From assembly GCA_963774895.1 (NCBI GenBank), contig CAVZGN010000001.1:186001-250000 (forward strand): a DNA stretch of 64,000 nucleotides, in the 5' to 3' direction. A program made the position numbers and the translations under genes. This DNA comes from REEB76 sp963774895 (GTDB lineage: Bacteria > Pseudomonadota > Gammaproteobacteria > Natronospirales > REEB76). This document shows positions 44,333-53,340 of this stretch, piece by piece (the stretch's first letter is position 1; every line of letters begins with the position of its first letter). The notes under the pieces were generated by a model that had not been told where the DNA came from, did no database searches, and worked only from the letters and a program-made list of their open reading frames with translations.

Positions 44333-45716
44333 GGTGATATCCAGCGGCGCCGCCCAGGGCATCGAGGGTCCATTGCTGTTTCTTGAGCGCAATCTGCGTG
44401 TCGGCTTGAATGAAGCTGTCGACGTGCTGGACACCCACGGCGCAGCGCGACCCGGCCGGGTCACGGCCCTGGATGAAACCCGCATGATTGTCGAAGTGCT
44501 CGAGCCCACCCAGAATCTGGCGCTGACGGGGATGCGGGTGCGTTTTCTCGGCAAGCCGCTGCAGTTCGGCGTCGGCCCCGGCCTGCTGGGCAGGATATTC
44601 GACGGCGTCGGGCGGCCGCTGGATGGCGGGCCGCCGGTGGCCATTGTCGAGCAACGGCCGATTGACGGTCTGGCAATCAATCCCACGATGCGTGCCCTGC
44701 CTACGGATTTCATCGAAACCGGCATTACCGCCATCGATCTTTTGAACAGTCTGGTCAGAGGCCAGAAGCTGCCGGTATTTTCCGGCGGCGGATTGCCGCA
44801 TGCCCGCATCTCCATCGAGATCGCACAACACGCGCGCCTCCTGAAGGATCCCGAGTCCGGATTCTCCATTGTGTTTGCGGGCATCGGCGTGTCGCATACC
44901 GCTGCCGAGCAGTTCCGCAGCGCCATGGAGAACAGCGGCGCCCTGTCGCATACCGCACTGTTCCTGAACCTGGCCAGCGATTCCAGCACCCAGCGTCTGC
45001 TGACGCCCAGATTCGCACTCACCGCCGCCGAGTATCTGGCCTTCACAGAAGGCCGGCATGTGCTGGTGGTGCTCACCGACATGACCAACTATTGCGAGTC
45101 ACTGCGGGAAGTGTCCTCGAGCCACGGCGAGATTCCGGGACGCAAAGGCTATCCCAGTTACCTGTATTCCGATCTTGCCAGCCTGTACGAGCGCGCCGGC
45201 AGGATACGCGGTCTGCCGGGTTCCCTGACCCAGCTGCCGGTGCTGACCATGCCGGGCGACGATATCAGCCATCCGATACCGGATCTCACCGGCTACATTA
45301 CCGAGGGGCAGATCGTGCTGGACCGGCAACTGGACCGGCACGGCATTTACCCGCCGATCGCGGTGCTGCCGAGCCTTTCGCGCCTCATGGACCAGGGCAC
45401 CGGCGCCGGTTTTACCCATGCGGACCACCCAGCCCTGGCGGGACAGCTGTATGCCGCCTATGCGCGCGCCAATCAGGTGCGGGTGCTGGCGAGCGTCGTT
45501 GGTGAAGAAGGACTGCCGGAGAGCGACCGCCTGTATCTGGCGTTCGGCAATGAATTTGAAGCGCGTCTCATCCAACAACGGGAGCCGCGCACACTGGAGG
45601 ACAGCATGCACATCGGCTGGCAGCTGCTGCGCACACTGCCGCGCGAGGATCTCAGCCGCCTCAACGACCAGCAGCTGGCGCGCTATATTCTGTCAGCGGA
45701 GACTAACCATGCCTGA
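44322..45716 (+). CDS. ntpB: V/A-type ATPase subunit B
   Basis: 464 residues. The non-catalytic partner has a degenerate P-loop region (FSGGGLPHARI) and the motifs LTDMTNYCESLREVSSS, PGRKGYPSYLYSDLA and GSLTQLPVLTMPGDD, all typical of V/A-type B subunits. The ATG overlaps the end of ntpA by 11 bases. The frame extends upstream inside ntpA, but only this start fits the family. Confidence 0.95.
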   Translation: MFPEVISSGAAQGIEGPLLFLERNLRVGLNEAVDVLDTHGAARPGRVTALDETRMIVEVLEPTQNLALTGMRVRFLGKPLQFGVGPGLLGRIFDGVGRPLDGGPPVAIVEQRPIDGLAINPTMRALPTDFIETGITAIDLLNSLVRGQKLPVFSGGGLPHARISIEIAQHARLLKDPESGFSIVFAGIGVSHTAAEQFRSAMENSGALSHTALFLNLASDSSTQRLLTPRFALTAAEYLAFTEGRHVLVVLTDMTNYCESLREVSSSHGEIPGRKGYPSYLYSDLASLYERAGRIRGLPGSLTQLPVLTMPGDDISHPIPDLTGYITEGQIVLDRQLDRHGIYPPIAVLPSLSRLMDQGTGAGFTHADHPALAGQLYAAYARANQVRVLASVVGEEGLPESDRLYLAFGNEFEARLIQQREPRTLEDSMHIGWQLLRTLPREDLSRLNDQQLARYILSAETNHA

Positions 45717-46350
45717 ATATAATGTCTCACGTGCGGCGCTTCTGGAGATACGCAGTGAACGGGTGGTGGTGGAGGAAGGACACCGGTTCCTGGACGAGAA
45801 ACGCATCATGATTGCGCAGGAATTGCTCAGGCGGCTTGCCCATTACCGCGATCTCATGCAGGGCTGGAATCAATCGCAGCAAAAGGCCCGGGAGGCACTC
45901 CAATCCGCCGTCATCCGGCACGGCCTGGAAGGCTTGCAGGTCTATCCGGTGAAACCGTTCACCTTTAATGTTTCGCCGGTTGCACAGCAGCACTTCCTCG
46001 GCATAATGCTGGTGACCGAGTCGCGCGTTTTTAATGCGATCCCGGGGCCACAGCCTGCAGACGCGATGCCCTGCAGTCCATCGCCTGAAGCTGAAGCCTG
46101 CGCGCACAGCCATGCATCGCTGTTGGGGCCGGCTATGGAACTGGCGATCGCGCGTGCCAATCTGCTACGTTTGCGGGACGAATACCAACGCACGGAACGG
46201 CGCGTGCGCGCGATCGAGAATGTGATCCTTCCTGAAATAGTCATGCAGGAGGGGACGATCGTGGACAGGCTCGATGAGCTCGATCAGGAAGAAGTGATCC
46301 GGGCACGTCTTTTTTCACTAGAGCTAAACACCGGGCATAGGGACAACTGA
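45709..46350 (+). CDS. ntpD: V/A-type ATPase central shaft subunit D
   Basis: 213 residues with long N- and C-terminal helices that form the antiparallel coiled coil of the rotor shaft. N-terminal SRAALLEIRSERVVVEEGHRFL and C-terminal RTERRVRAIENVILPEI follow the family pattern. It overlaps ntpB by 8 bases and is the last ATPase gene, giving the order G/H-C-I-K-F-E-A-B-D. Confidence 0.92.
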   Translation: MPEYNVSRAALLEIRSERVVVEEGHRFLDEKRIMIAQELLRRLAHYRDLMQGWNQSQQKAREALQSAVIRHGLEGLQVYPVKPFTFNVSPVAQQHFLGIMLVTESRVFNAIPGPQPADAMPCSPSPEAEACAHSHASLLGPAMELAIARANLLRLRDEYQRTERRVRAIENVILPEIVMQEGTIVDRLDELDQEEVIRARLFSLELNTGHRDN

Positions 46351-46449
46351 ACGCATGGCAGGTATGCGGGAAATCGTTCGGGTTACATCCAAAGATGGAA
46401 TTGATATGCTCAACAAGCCCGGCTGTACGACCTACCAAACGGCAGACGC

Positions 46450-47319
46450 ATGATGAGATTTCTTCATCACCAATGGGAGGCTGCACTGTTGTTGTCACTT
46501 ATCCTGGCAGCCTGCAGCGCGCCCACGCCGCTACCGCTTGTGGGCACGCTGGAGCGCGACCGTATCGAGCTGGTGGCGGAAGCCCAGGAACCGATCGTGC
46601 AGATCCTGGTGCATGAAGGCCAGCGGGTCACGGCAGGGCAGGTGATCATGCAGCTGGATACCACCCGCTATCAGGCGCTGACGGATCAGGCGCTGGCCGC
46701 ATGCGATCAAGCAAAAGCGCGCACCACGGGTGACAAGGCCACCCTGCTGGACGCCCAGAAAAGTTTTAAGCGTATCGAAGCACTGGTCAAAAAAAACGTG
46801 CGCAGCCCGGCTGATCTGGACGCGGCGCGCGCGGCGCTGGATACGGCACGTGCCATGCTCGACGCGGATCTATCCGCGCTTGATGGCTCACAGGCCGCAC
46901 TCGCAGATGCCAGACTCACACTCTCTCGGTTTACGGTGCGCGCGCCGCGCGCTGCTGTGGTCGATTCGCTGCCGTTTCATCTGGGAGAGCGCCCGCCGGT
47001 GCACGCGGTGGTGGCGGTGTTGCTGGATGCCGAGAGCGTGTATGCACAAGTGTATGTGCCGGAGGTGCTGCGTACCCAGGTCCAACCAGGTATGCGCGCC
47101 AGCCTGCGCTTTGACGGCGATGAGCATAGTTACACTGGTAGCGTGCGTTTCGTGTCATCCGATGCGGCGTTCACTCCCTACTATGCGCTCAACGACCGTG
47201 ACCGCGGCCGCCTCGTCTATCTCGCCAAGGTGTATCTCGATGCCGGCGATCTGGACAAGCTGCCCAGCGGCGCGCCGGTGATAGTGGATTTTCCCTCGTT
47301 GCATCATCAAACCAACTGA
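46450..47319 (+). CDS. Lipoprotein periplasmic adaptor of an ABC exporter (YbhG-like)
   Basis: 289 residues with a lipoprotein signal (lipobox LAAC, Cys22). The HlyD core is split as QEPIVQILVHEGQRVTAGQV and FTVRAPRAAVVDSLPFHLGE around a helical hairpin. YbhG-type adaptors work with YbhF/YbhSR. Being lipid-anchored rather than helix-anchored is a variation. It overlaps the ATPase gene by one base. Confidence 0.88.
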   Translation: MMRFLHHQWEAALLLSLILAACSAPTPLPLVGTLERDRIELVAEAQEPIVQILVHEGQRVTAGQVIMQLDTTRYQALTDQALAACDQAKARTTGDKATLLDAQKSFKRIEALVKKNVRSPADLDAARAALDTARAMLDADLSALDGSQAALADARLTLSRFTVRAPRAAVVDSLPFHLGERPPVHAVVAVLLDAESVYAQVYVPEVLRTQVQPGMRASLRFDGDEHSYTGSVRFVSSDAAFTPYYALNDRDRGRLVYLAKVYLDAGDLDKLPSGAPVIVDFPSLHHQTN

Positions 47320-48269
47320 TGTCCGCCAATTACGCCATCCAGGCCGAGCATCTGTCACGCCGCTTCGGCGCACTGGTGGCTGTGGACGATGTGAGCCTGA
47401 GCGTATCCCGTGGCCAGATCTATGGCTTTCTTGGGCCCAACGGTTCCGGGAAGTCCACCACCATACGCATGCTGTGTGGGTTGCTGCGGCCAAGCGCCGG
47501 TCATGCCAGTGTCCTCGGCCACCAGGTGCCACGCGACGCCGAAATGCTACGGCGCAAGATCGGTTACATGACCCAGCAGTTTTCCCTGTACCAGGATCTG
47601 TCGGTGCTGGAAAACCTGGAATTCATGGGACGCATATTCACAATGCCGCACGCACATCGGGCTGAACGCATCCATGAAGTATTGAGACGCTATGGCCTGG
47701 CGGAATGTCGTGGACAGCGGGTCGCCACCATGAGCGGTGGCCAGAAGCAGCGTCTGTCCCTGGCCGCCGCCACCCTGCATGATCCCGAGCTGCTGTTCCT
47801 GGACGAGCCCACCAGCGGCGTGGATCCGCAAACGCGGCGGGATTTCTGGGACAGCCTGTTCGAGATCGCCGCTGCCGGCGCCACCTTTCTGGTATCCACG
47901 CACAATATGGATGAAGCGGAGCGCTGCCATCGCCTGGCCATCCTGGACCGCGGCCGTGTGATGGCCGAAGGCTCGCCGAAGCAGTTGATGCACGACATCA
48001 AGGCACTGGTAGCTGAGGTGGAGACTGCAGACCCACATACGGTCATGCAGCGTCTGCGTCACCAGCCATTCGTGAAAAGCGTGGCGCAACTGGGCGAGCA
48101 TCTGCATGTATTGGTGGCTGAGGATATGCAGGATCCGGTCAAGCGTATACGCCAGGTCGTCGGTGAAGACGACGGCAAGCCGGTAAAGGTCGAGCTGATT
48201 CCCGCGAATCTGGAGGACGTATTCGTGGCGGCTACCGGTTTCAGCCAGCGGGAGTCGGAGCATGCGTGA
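47319..48269 (+). CDS. ABC transporter ATPase (YbhF/CcmA-like)
   Basis: 316 residues, single ATPase domain: Walker A GPNGSGKST, signature MSGGQKQRLSLAAA and Walker B ELLFLDEPTSGVD, in the multidrug-export (DrrA-like) subgroup, with the C-terminal extension typical of it. Overlaps the permease gene by 8 bases. E. coli YbhF has two ATPase domains in tandem; here there is one. Confidence 0.92.
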   Translation: MSANYAIQAEHLSRRFGALVAVDDVSLSVSRGQIYGFLGPNGSGKSTTIRMLCGLLRPSAGHASVLGHQVPRDAEMLRRKIGYMTQQFSLYQDLSVLENLEFMGRIFTMPHAHRAERIHEVLRRYGLAECRGQRVATMSGGQKQRLSLAAATLHDPELLFLDEPTSGVDPQTRRDFWDSLFEIAAAGATFLVSTHNMDEAERCHRLAILDRGRVMAEGSPKQLMHDIKALVAEVETADPHTVMQRLRHQPFVKSVAQLGEHLHVLVAEDMQDPVKRIRQVVGEDDGKPVKVELIPANLEDVFVAATGFSQRESEHA

Positions 48270-49362
48270 TTCGTTGTTGCGGCTGCTGGCTATCGCTGGA
48301 AAAGAGATCCGGCAGTTGCGGCGCGACCGTCTGACATTCGCCATGATCGTCGGCATACCGTTGTTACAGATCTTGCTGTTCGGTTACGCCATCAACATGG
48401 ATGTGCGCCATCTGCGCGCGGCCGTGGCTGACCTGTCTAATACCCAGCTGTCACGCACCTTGGTGGCGGAAGCTCAGGCCAGCCAGGTGCTGGACGTCAT
48501 CGCCCAGGTACACTCCGCCGATGCGGTCCAGAAGCTGCTGCGCGATGGCAAGATCGCGGTCGGCATCTACATACCGCCGGATTTCGAGCGCCGTGTGATG
48601 AGCGGCGAGCGGCCGGCGGCGCAACTCATGGTGGACGGCAGCGATCCGACTTTGTTCGGCATCGCCCAGGGGTTAATGGATATGCCGCTGGTCAATCGTG
48701 ATTGGTCGCCGCCACAAAAAGCCTCGCTGTTCGAATTACGCAATTATTACAATCCGGAACGGCGTTCGGCGGTGGCCATCATACCGGCGCTCATCGGCGT
48801 GATCCTGATGCTCACCATGGTGCTGTTCACAGCCATTGCCGTAGTGCGCGAGCGTGAACGCGGCAACCTGGAGCTGCTGATTACCACGCCGGTGAGTACC
48901 CTGGAGATCATGGTTGGCAAGATCGCCCCTTACATCATCATCGGGATCGTGCAGGTGACACTGGTGTTGCTGGTGGGTGCCTGGCTGTTCCAGGTGCCGT
49001 TGCGCGGCAGTATTGTGGACCTGTATCTAGTATCGTTGTTCTTTATCGCCGCCAGCCTGGGGTTAGGATTGCTCATCTCCACATTCGCACAGACCCAGTT
49101 TCAGGCCGTGCAGCTCACGGTATTCACCTATCTGCCTTCTATTCTGCTCTCCGGCTTCATTTTTCCATTTGACGGCATGCCACGCATGGCGCAATGGTTC
49201 GGGGAGCTGCTGCCCCTCACACACTTTGTGCGTCTGGTGCGTGGTATCGTGCTGCGGGGTGCAAGCTTGAACGGACTGATGGCCGAAGTTTATCCGCTGT
49301 TGGCCTTCTTCCTCTTGACCATGACGTTGGCGGTGTTCAAGTTCCACAAACGGCTCGACTGA
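48262..49362 (+). CDS. ABC-2 type permease (YbhS/YbhR-like)
   Basis: 366 residues: an N-terminal helix (about 24-42), a periplasmic domain, and five C-terminal helices with the ABC-2 signature VVRERERGNLELLITTPVS. Only one permease gene is present, unlike the YbhS/YbhR pair, so a homodimer is likely. Substrate unknown; related systems export drugs or lipophilic compounds. Confidence 0.9.
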   Translation: MRDSLLRLLAIAGKEIRQLRRDRLTFAMIVGIPLLQILLFGYAINMDVRHLRAAVADLSNTQLSRTLVAEAQASQVLDVIAQVHSADAVQKLLRDGKIAVGIYIPPDFERRVMSGERPAAQLMVDGSDPTLFGIAQGLMDMPLVNRDWSPPQKASLFELRNYYNPERRSAVAIIPALIGVILMLTMVLFTAIAVVRERERGNLELLITTPVSTLEIMVGKIAPYIIIGIVQVTLVLLVGAWLFQVPLRGSIVDLYLVSLFFIAASLGLGLLISTFAQTQFQAVQLTVFTYLPSILLSGFIFPFDGMPRMAQWFGELLPLTHFVRLVRGIVLRGASLNGLMAEVYPLLAFFLLTMTLAVFKFHKRLD

Positions 49363-49439
49363 CCGGTTGGAACGTTACCGATTCGCAAACCGACGAGGTT
49401 ATCTGCATAGTATCCAAGAGATTTCAGGAGATGTGACTC

Positions 49440-50585
49440 ATGGGAACGGAGAGCGACATGACCAGCTCGCAGGACATCGAACGTTTCAAGTCGAATCTGA
49501 GCGACGAGATCGACGGCGCGGCCTTGTACGCGGCGTTAGCGGCGGCCGAAAAAGACCCGGTACGCAAGGACCTGTTCCTGCAGCTGGCGGAAGCCGAGTC
49601 CCGGCATGCGGAATTCTGGCGCAAGAAACTCGCGGCGCAAGGTATCCACGACATCCAGCATGTTCCCAGCCTGCGTACCCGGGTGCTGGCGCGGCTGGCG
49701 CGGCGCTTCGGCCCGGGTTTCGTGTTGCCGAGCATCGCCGAGGCGGAGTTCGCCGACCGCGACAAGTATTCCCAGCAAAGCGACGCCGCGGCATTGTCAG
49801 CGGAGGAACGCGGTCATGCGGCGGTGGTGACTGCCGCGCTCCAGGGCGATCGGCCACCCACCAGCATCGGTTCGGACATCGCCCATGCTGAACCCTGGCA
49901 CCGCGGCGCTTCGGGCAACAGCCTGCGGGCCGCGGTATTGGGCGCCAACGACGGCCTGGTCTCCAATTTCTGTCTGATCATGGGCGTAGCCGGTGCCGGG
50001 GTCGGCAACCAGGAGATCCTGCTGACCGGTCTGGCCGGCTTGCTGGCGGGCGCTGTCTCCATGGCCCTGGGCGAATGGCTGTCGGTAACCAATTCCCGCG
50101 AACTGGCGCGCACCCAGATCGCGCGTGAACGCATGGAACTGGAGCAGACACCGGATTCGGAACAGAAGGAGCTGGCGCTGATCTACCAGGCCAAGGGACT
50201 GAGCCGCGAGCAGGCGCAGAAAGTGGCCGCTGAATTGATGCAGGACAAACAGGCGGCGCTTGACACCCTGGCGCGCGAGGAATTAGGCATCGACCCGACC
50301 CAACTGGGCGGCAATCCATGGACAGCCGCGGGCGCATCGTTTGCGTTATTTGTCGTGGGCGCTGTGTTCCCAGTCATCCCATTCATCTTCGGCACCCACG
50401 GTTTTGTTGCCATTGGCTTGTGCATCGGTTTCAGCATCCTGGCGTTGGCCGGCATCGGCATGGCCACGTCGCTGTTTAACGGGCGCAGCCCGTGGTTCTC
50501 GGCGGGCCGGCAGGTGGTCATCGGCAGCGTGGCCGCCGCCGTGACCTACGGCGTGGGCGCATTGATTGGCATAAGCCTGTCCTAA
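49440..50585 (+). CDS. MbfA-like ferritin/VIT1 fusion, iron exporter
   Basis: 381 residues. Residues 10-150 form a ferritin-like (rubrerythrin) domain with metal ligands in LSDEIDGAALYAALAAAE and EAESRHAEFW. Residues 160-381 are a VIT1/CCC1 transporter domain with the LRAAVLGANDGLVSN and SMALGEWLSV motifs. The same fusion (MbfA, Er-VIT) in alphaproteobacteria exports iron or manganese and protects against peroxide. ATG codons at 49440 and 49458 both have acceptable ribosome sites. Confidence 0.88.
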   Translation: MGTESDMTSSQDIERFKSNLSDEIDGAALYAALAAAEKDPVRKDLFLQLAEAESRHAEFWRKKLAAQGIHDIQHVPSLRTRVLARLARRFGPGFVLPSIAEAEFADRDKYSQQSDAAALSAEERGHAAVVTAALQGDRPPTSIGSDIAHAEPWHRGASGNSLRAAVLGANDGLVSNFCLIMGVAGAGVGNQEILLTGLAGLLAGAVSMALGEWLSVTNSRELARTQIARERMELEQTPDSEQKELALIYQAKGLSREQAQKVAAELMQDKQAALDTLAREELGIDPTQLGGNPWTAAGASFALFVVGAVFPVIPFIFGTHGFVAIGLCIGFSILALAGIGMATSLFNGRSPWFSAGRQVVIGSVAAAVTYGVGALIGISLS

Positions 50586-50613
50586 CCGAGGCCCCGGGAG
50601 AATTGATCGGATT

Positions 50614-50627
50614 TGATCTGGGTCAAA
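50614..50627 (+). promoter_or_regulatory. FNR/Anr-like box upstream of Ni permease
   Basis: TTGATCTGGGTCAA matches TTGAT-N4-ATCAA at 9 of 10 positions. It lies 89 bases before the permease start. No good -10 is seen at the class II distance. Confidence 0.5.
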
Positions 50628-50716
50628 ACGTTCGCGTGTGCGGCGGTTAACCTGCTGGGACATCCGCGGCATCGCTCGGTAGTGAAACGCTATACACAAT
50701 ACACAGGCGACCATCC

Positions 50717-51871
50717 ATGATGCAGGAAAGTCTCGGGGTTTCCACACTTATTCCCCTCCTCTGGCCGGATGAGAAACGCAGCCTTGGGTTCACGTTGCGC
50801 GAATGGTGGCGTCTTGCCGGGCTGTATGGCTGCGTCGGCGTCCTGCATCTGCTGGGCTGGGGGCTGTTTCTGTATTACGCCACCCGTTATCCAGCACTCG
50901 TGGGACTGGGTTTCGTCGCTTACATGTTCGGCTTGCGGCATGCCTTCGATGCCGATCATATTGCGGCCATCGACGATACCGTGCGCTACATGCTGCAAAA
51001 GGGCAAGAAACCGCTGGGTGTCGGATTCTTCTTTTCCCTGGGGCACTCCACGGTAGTGTTTGCGCTCGCGATCGGGATTACTCTCGCCGCCGTTACCATC
51101 AAGCACTCATTACCGGCGATGCAAAACCTGGGTGGAATCATCGGCGCCGGGGTATCCGCCACATTCCTGTGGATCATCGGCATCATCAATCTGGTGGTGC
51201 TGCTGGATGTACTCAAGGTCTGGCGCCAGGCGAAGGCCGGCAAGCACAGCCACGAGCATCTGGAAGAATTATTGGGCAAGCGCGGGTTCATCAACCGTAT
51301 TCTCGGTGGACGCTTACAAAGCTTCATCAAATCCAGCTGGCAGATGTACCCGGTGGGGTTCCTGTTCGGACTGGGATTCGATACCGCGTCTGAGATCGGT
51401 CTGCTCGCCATGACCGCAGGCGCTTCGGCCGGGAATCTGCCGGTGCCGGCAATTCTGTCATTACCAATCTTGTTTGCGGCGGGCATGTCGTTGATGGACA
51501 CCAGCGACGGCGTGCTGATGTGCAAGGCCTACAACTGGGCCTTCATCAATCCACTGCGCAAGATTTTCTACAACATCACAACCACAGGTCTGTCGATCGC
51601 GGTGGCGCTGATCATCGGCAGCATCGAGATCATCCAGGTGATGACTTCGGTAATGGGTCTCAAGGGTGCTTTCTTCGTAACTATCAATCGTCTCGACTTC
51701 AGCGGGCTCGGCTACATCATCGTCGGGCTGTTTATCATCGCCTGGCTGTTGTCGCTGCTGGTATGGAAAGTCGGGCGCATCGAGGAGCGCTATGGCTTCC
51801 GCTATCAGGCGCATTCCCATGAGCATGTGCATGCCAACGGCCTAAAGCACGCGCACAAACATTTCCATTGA
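50717..51871 (+). CDS. hoxN: HoxN/NixA-family nickel/cobalt permease
   Basis: 384 residues, about eight membrane helices. The nickel signature RHAFDADHI (residues 74-82), GFFFSLGHSTVV and LGFDTASEI mark the NiCoT family. The C-terminus has a His-rich tail (HSHEHVHANGLKHAHKHFH). It most likely supplies nickel for the hydrogenase encoded to the right. A convergent gene encodes a small His-rich protein. Confidence 0.94.
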   Translation: MMQESLGVSTLIPLLWPDEKRSLGFTLREWWRLAGLYGCVGVLHLLGWGLFLYYATRYPALVGLGFVAYMFGLRHAFDADHIAAIDDTVRYMLQKGKKPLGVGFFFSLGHSTVVFALAIGITLAAVTIKHSLPAMQNLGGIIGAGVSATFLWIIGIINLVVLLDVLKVWRQAKAGKHSHEHLEELLGKRGFINRILGGRLQSFIKSSWQMYPVGFLFGLGFDTASEIGLLAMTAGASAGNLPVPAILSLPILFAAGMSLMDTSDGVLMCKAYNWAFINPLRKIFYNITTTGLSIAVALIIGSIEIIQVMTSVMGLKGAFFVTINRLDFSGLGYIIVGLFIIAWLLSLLVWKVGRIEERYGFRYQAHSHEHVHANGLKHAHKHFH

Positions 51872-51896
51872 GCCTGTGTGCGGCGCACCGCTGCAC

Positions 51897-52157
51897 CTAT
51901 TTCTTGTGTGGGTGCTGATGCACCGTTTTCTTGTGTCCCTCATCGATTTCCATGTCATCGTGGGTATGCTCGTGCACTGTGTGGCCGGCTCCCGGGTGCT
52001 GGTGCACATGCGTATGTGTCAGTTGATCGTGGCTGTGCTCATGTGAGTGGGTCGTACCATCGGCATGGGTGTGTTGATGCTGGTGCACGACTCCATCGTG
52101 GCGATGTTCATGCTGGTGATGGGAATGATCCTTTCTTCCGGTATCATGCTGTGCCAT
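51897..52157 (-). CDS. Histidine-rich metal-binding protein
   Basis: 86 residues of which I count 27 His, mostly as His-x-His pairs with Asp, Glu, Thr and Gln between. There is no signal peptide. Such low-complexity proteins (for example Hpn-like) store or buffer nickel. It is convergent with the Ni permease and next to the hyp genes, which supports a Ni role. The opposite strand gives an open frame too, but that one has no sensible composition. Confidence 0.7.
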   Translation of the reverse strand: MAQHDTGRKDHSHHQHEHRHDGVVHQHQHTHADGTTHSHEHSHDQLTHTHVHQHPGAGHTVHEHTHDDMEIDEGHKKTVHQHPHKK

Positions 52158-52277
52158 GTCTGAATTCCTATAAGAATTGATACTGCTTAAACAATAGCAC
52201 GCGGCCAGGCGAAGTGTTGCCCGCTCGTGGTGGATACCCCGGCGTTGAGTTCGGACTGCGGTCGTCGCGCCAGCTGC

Positions 52278-53285
52278 TCAGCAGATCCGGGGCAGGGGAT
52301 CCTCTTCCAGTTCCTCCAGCACGCGCTCGCCACCCAGTTCTGTCTGCATGATGACCTGCGCCGGCTCATCAGTCAGTTCGCCGATGATGCGCGCCTCAGC
52401 AGACGATTTTCGCAGTGTCGCCAGTGCTGTATCGGCGGACTCGGCTGTCACCACCGCCACCAGGCGGCCTTCGCTGGCCAGATACAGCGGATCGTAACCC
52501 AGCAGCTCACACACCGATTGCACCGGTTCCCTGATAGGGATGGCAGCTTCCTGCAGGCGCACACACAGAGAGGTGGCGCGCGCCATCTCGTTGGCGACCG
52601 TGGCCAGTCCGCCGCGTGTCGGATCGCGCATGAAACGCACGCCTGAAATCTTGCACAAGGCCTGTGCTGCGTCGAGAATGCTGGCGGAATCGGATCGCAG
52701 GTCGCCGTGGAAACCGAATTCCTCGCGTGCCAGCAGCACCGCCGCACCATGGTCGCCCACCGAGCCACTCACCAGGATGCGGTCGCCGGCGCGGATATGC
52801 TGCATGTCAAGCTGCAGTGACTGCGGACGAACACCGAATCCTGTAGTCGCAAAATACACACCATCCGCCTGGCCTCGGGGCACTACCTTGGTATCGCCGG
52901 CGACCACGCTCACCTGACTCTCGTGAGCTGCCTGGGCCATGCCATCGATGAGCCGTTCCAGCAGTGCGATCTCGGTGCCTTCTTCGATAAAGGCATTCAG
53001 CGTGAAGTAGTGCGGCACTGCACCGGAGACCGCCAAATCGTTGATGGTGCCGTGTACCGCCAGCGAACCGATGTTGCCGCCCGGGAACTCCAGCGGCTGC
53101 ACCGTGAAGCCGTCGGTGGTCACGACCAGGACTCCGGCAGGCAGCGCCGGAATAGTCGCGGCATCCAGGCTGGTGTCCAGCACTGCGTTACCCAGGCGCG
53201 CAGCGAACAGTTCCTCGATGAGTTCGCGCATGAAGCGCCCGCCGTTGCCGTGGGCAAGCGCGATATGGGTTTCTTTCAAGGCCAT
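52278..53285 (-). CDS. hypE: Hydrogenase maturation protein HypE
   Basis: 335 residues. HypE dehydrates the thiocarbamate that HypF forms on its C-terminal Cys into thiocyanate, the source of the CN ligands. The C-terminus is the expected PRIC. AHGNGGRFM at the N-terminus and DPTRGGLATV in the middle are PurM-family motifs. ATG at 53285 is the family start; the frame extends upstream. It is the last gene of the hypABCDXFE operon. Confidence 0.96.
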   Translation of the reverse strand: MALKETHIALAHGNGGRFMRELIEELFAARLGNAVLDTSLDAATIPALPAGVLVVTTDGFTVQPLEFPGGNIGSLAVHGTINDLAVSGAVPHYFTLNAFIEEGTEIALLERLIDGMAQAAHESQVSVVAGDTKVVPRGQADGVYFATTGFGVRPQSLQLDMQHIRAGDRILVSGSVGDHGAAVLLAREEFGFHGDLRSDSASILDAAQALCKISGVRFMRDPTRGGLATVANEMARATSLCVRLQEAAIPIREPVQSVCELLGYDPLYLASEGRLVAVVTAESADTALATLRKSSAEARIIGELTDEPAQVIMQTELGGERVLEELEEDPLPRIC

Positions 53286-53340
53286 GCAATGCTCCCAAGA
53301 TGCGTTTCTGTCTGCGGCTGCGGTATTTGACGGCGACAGT

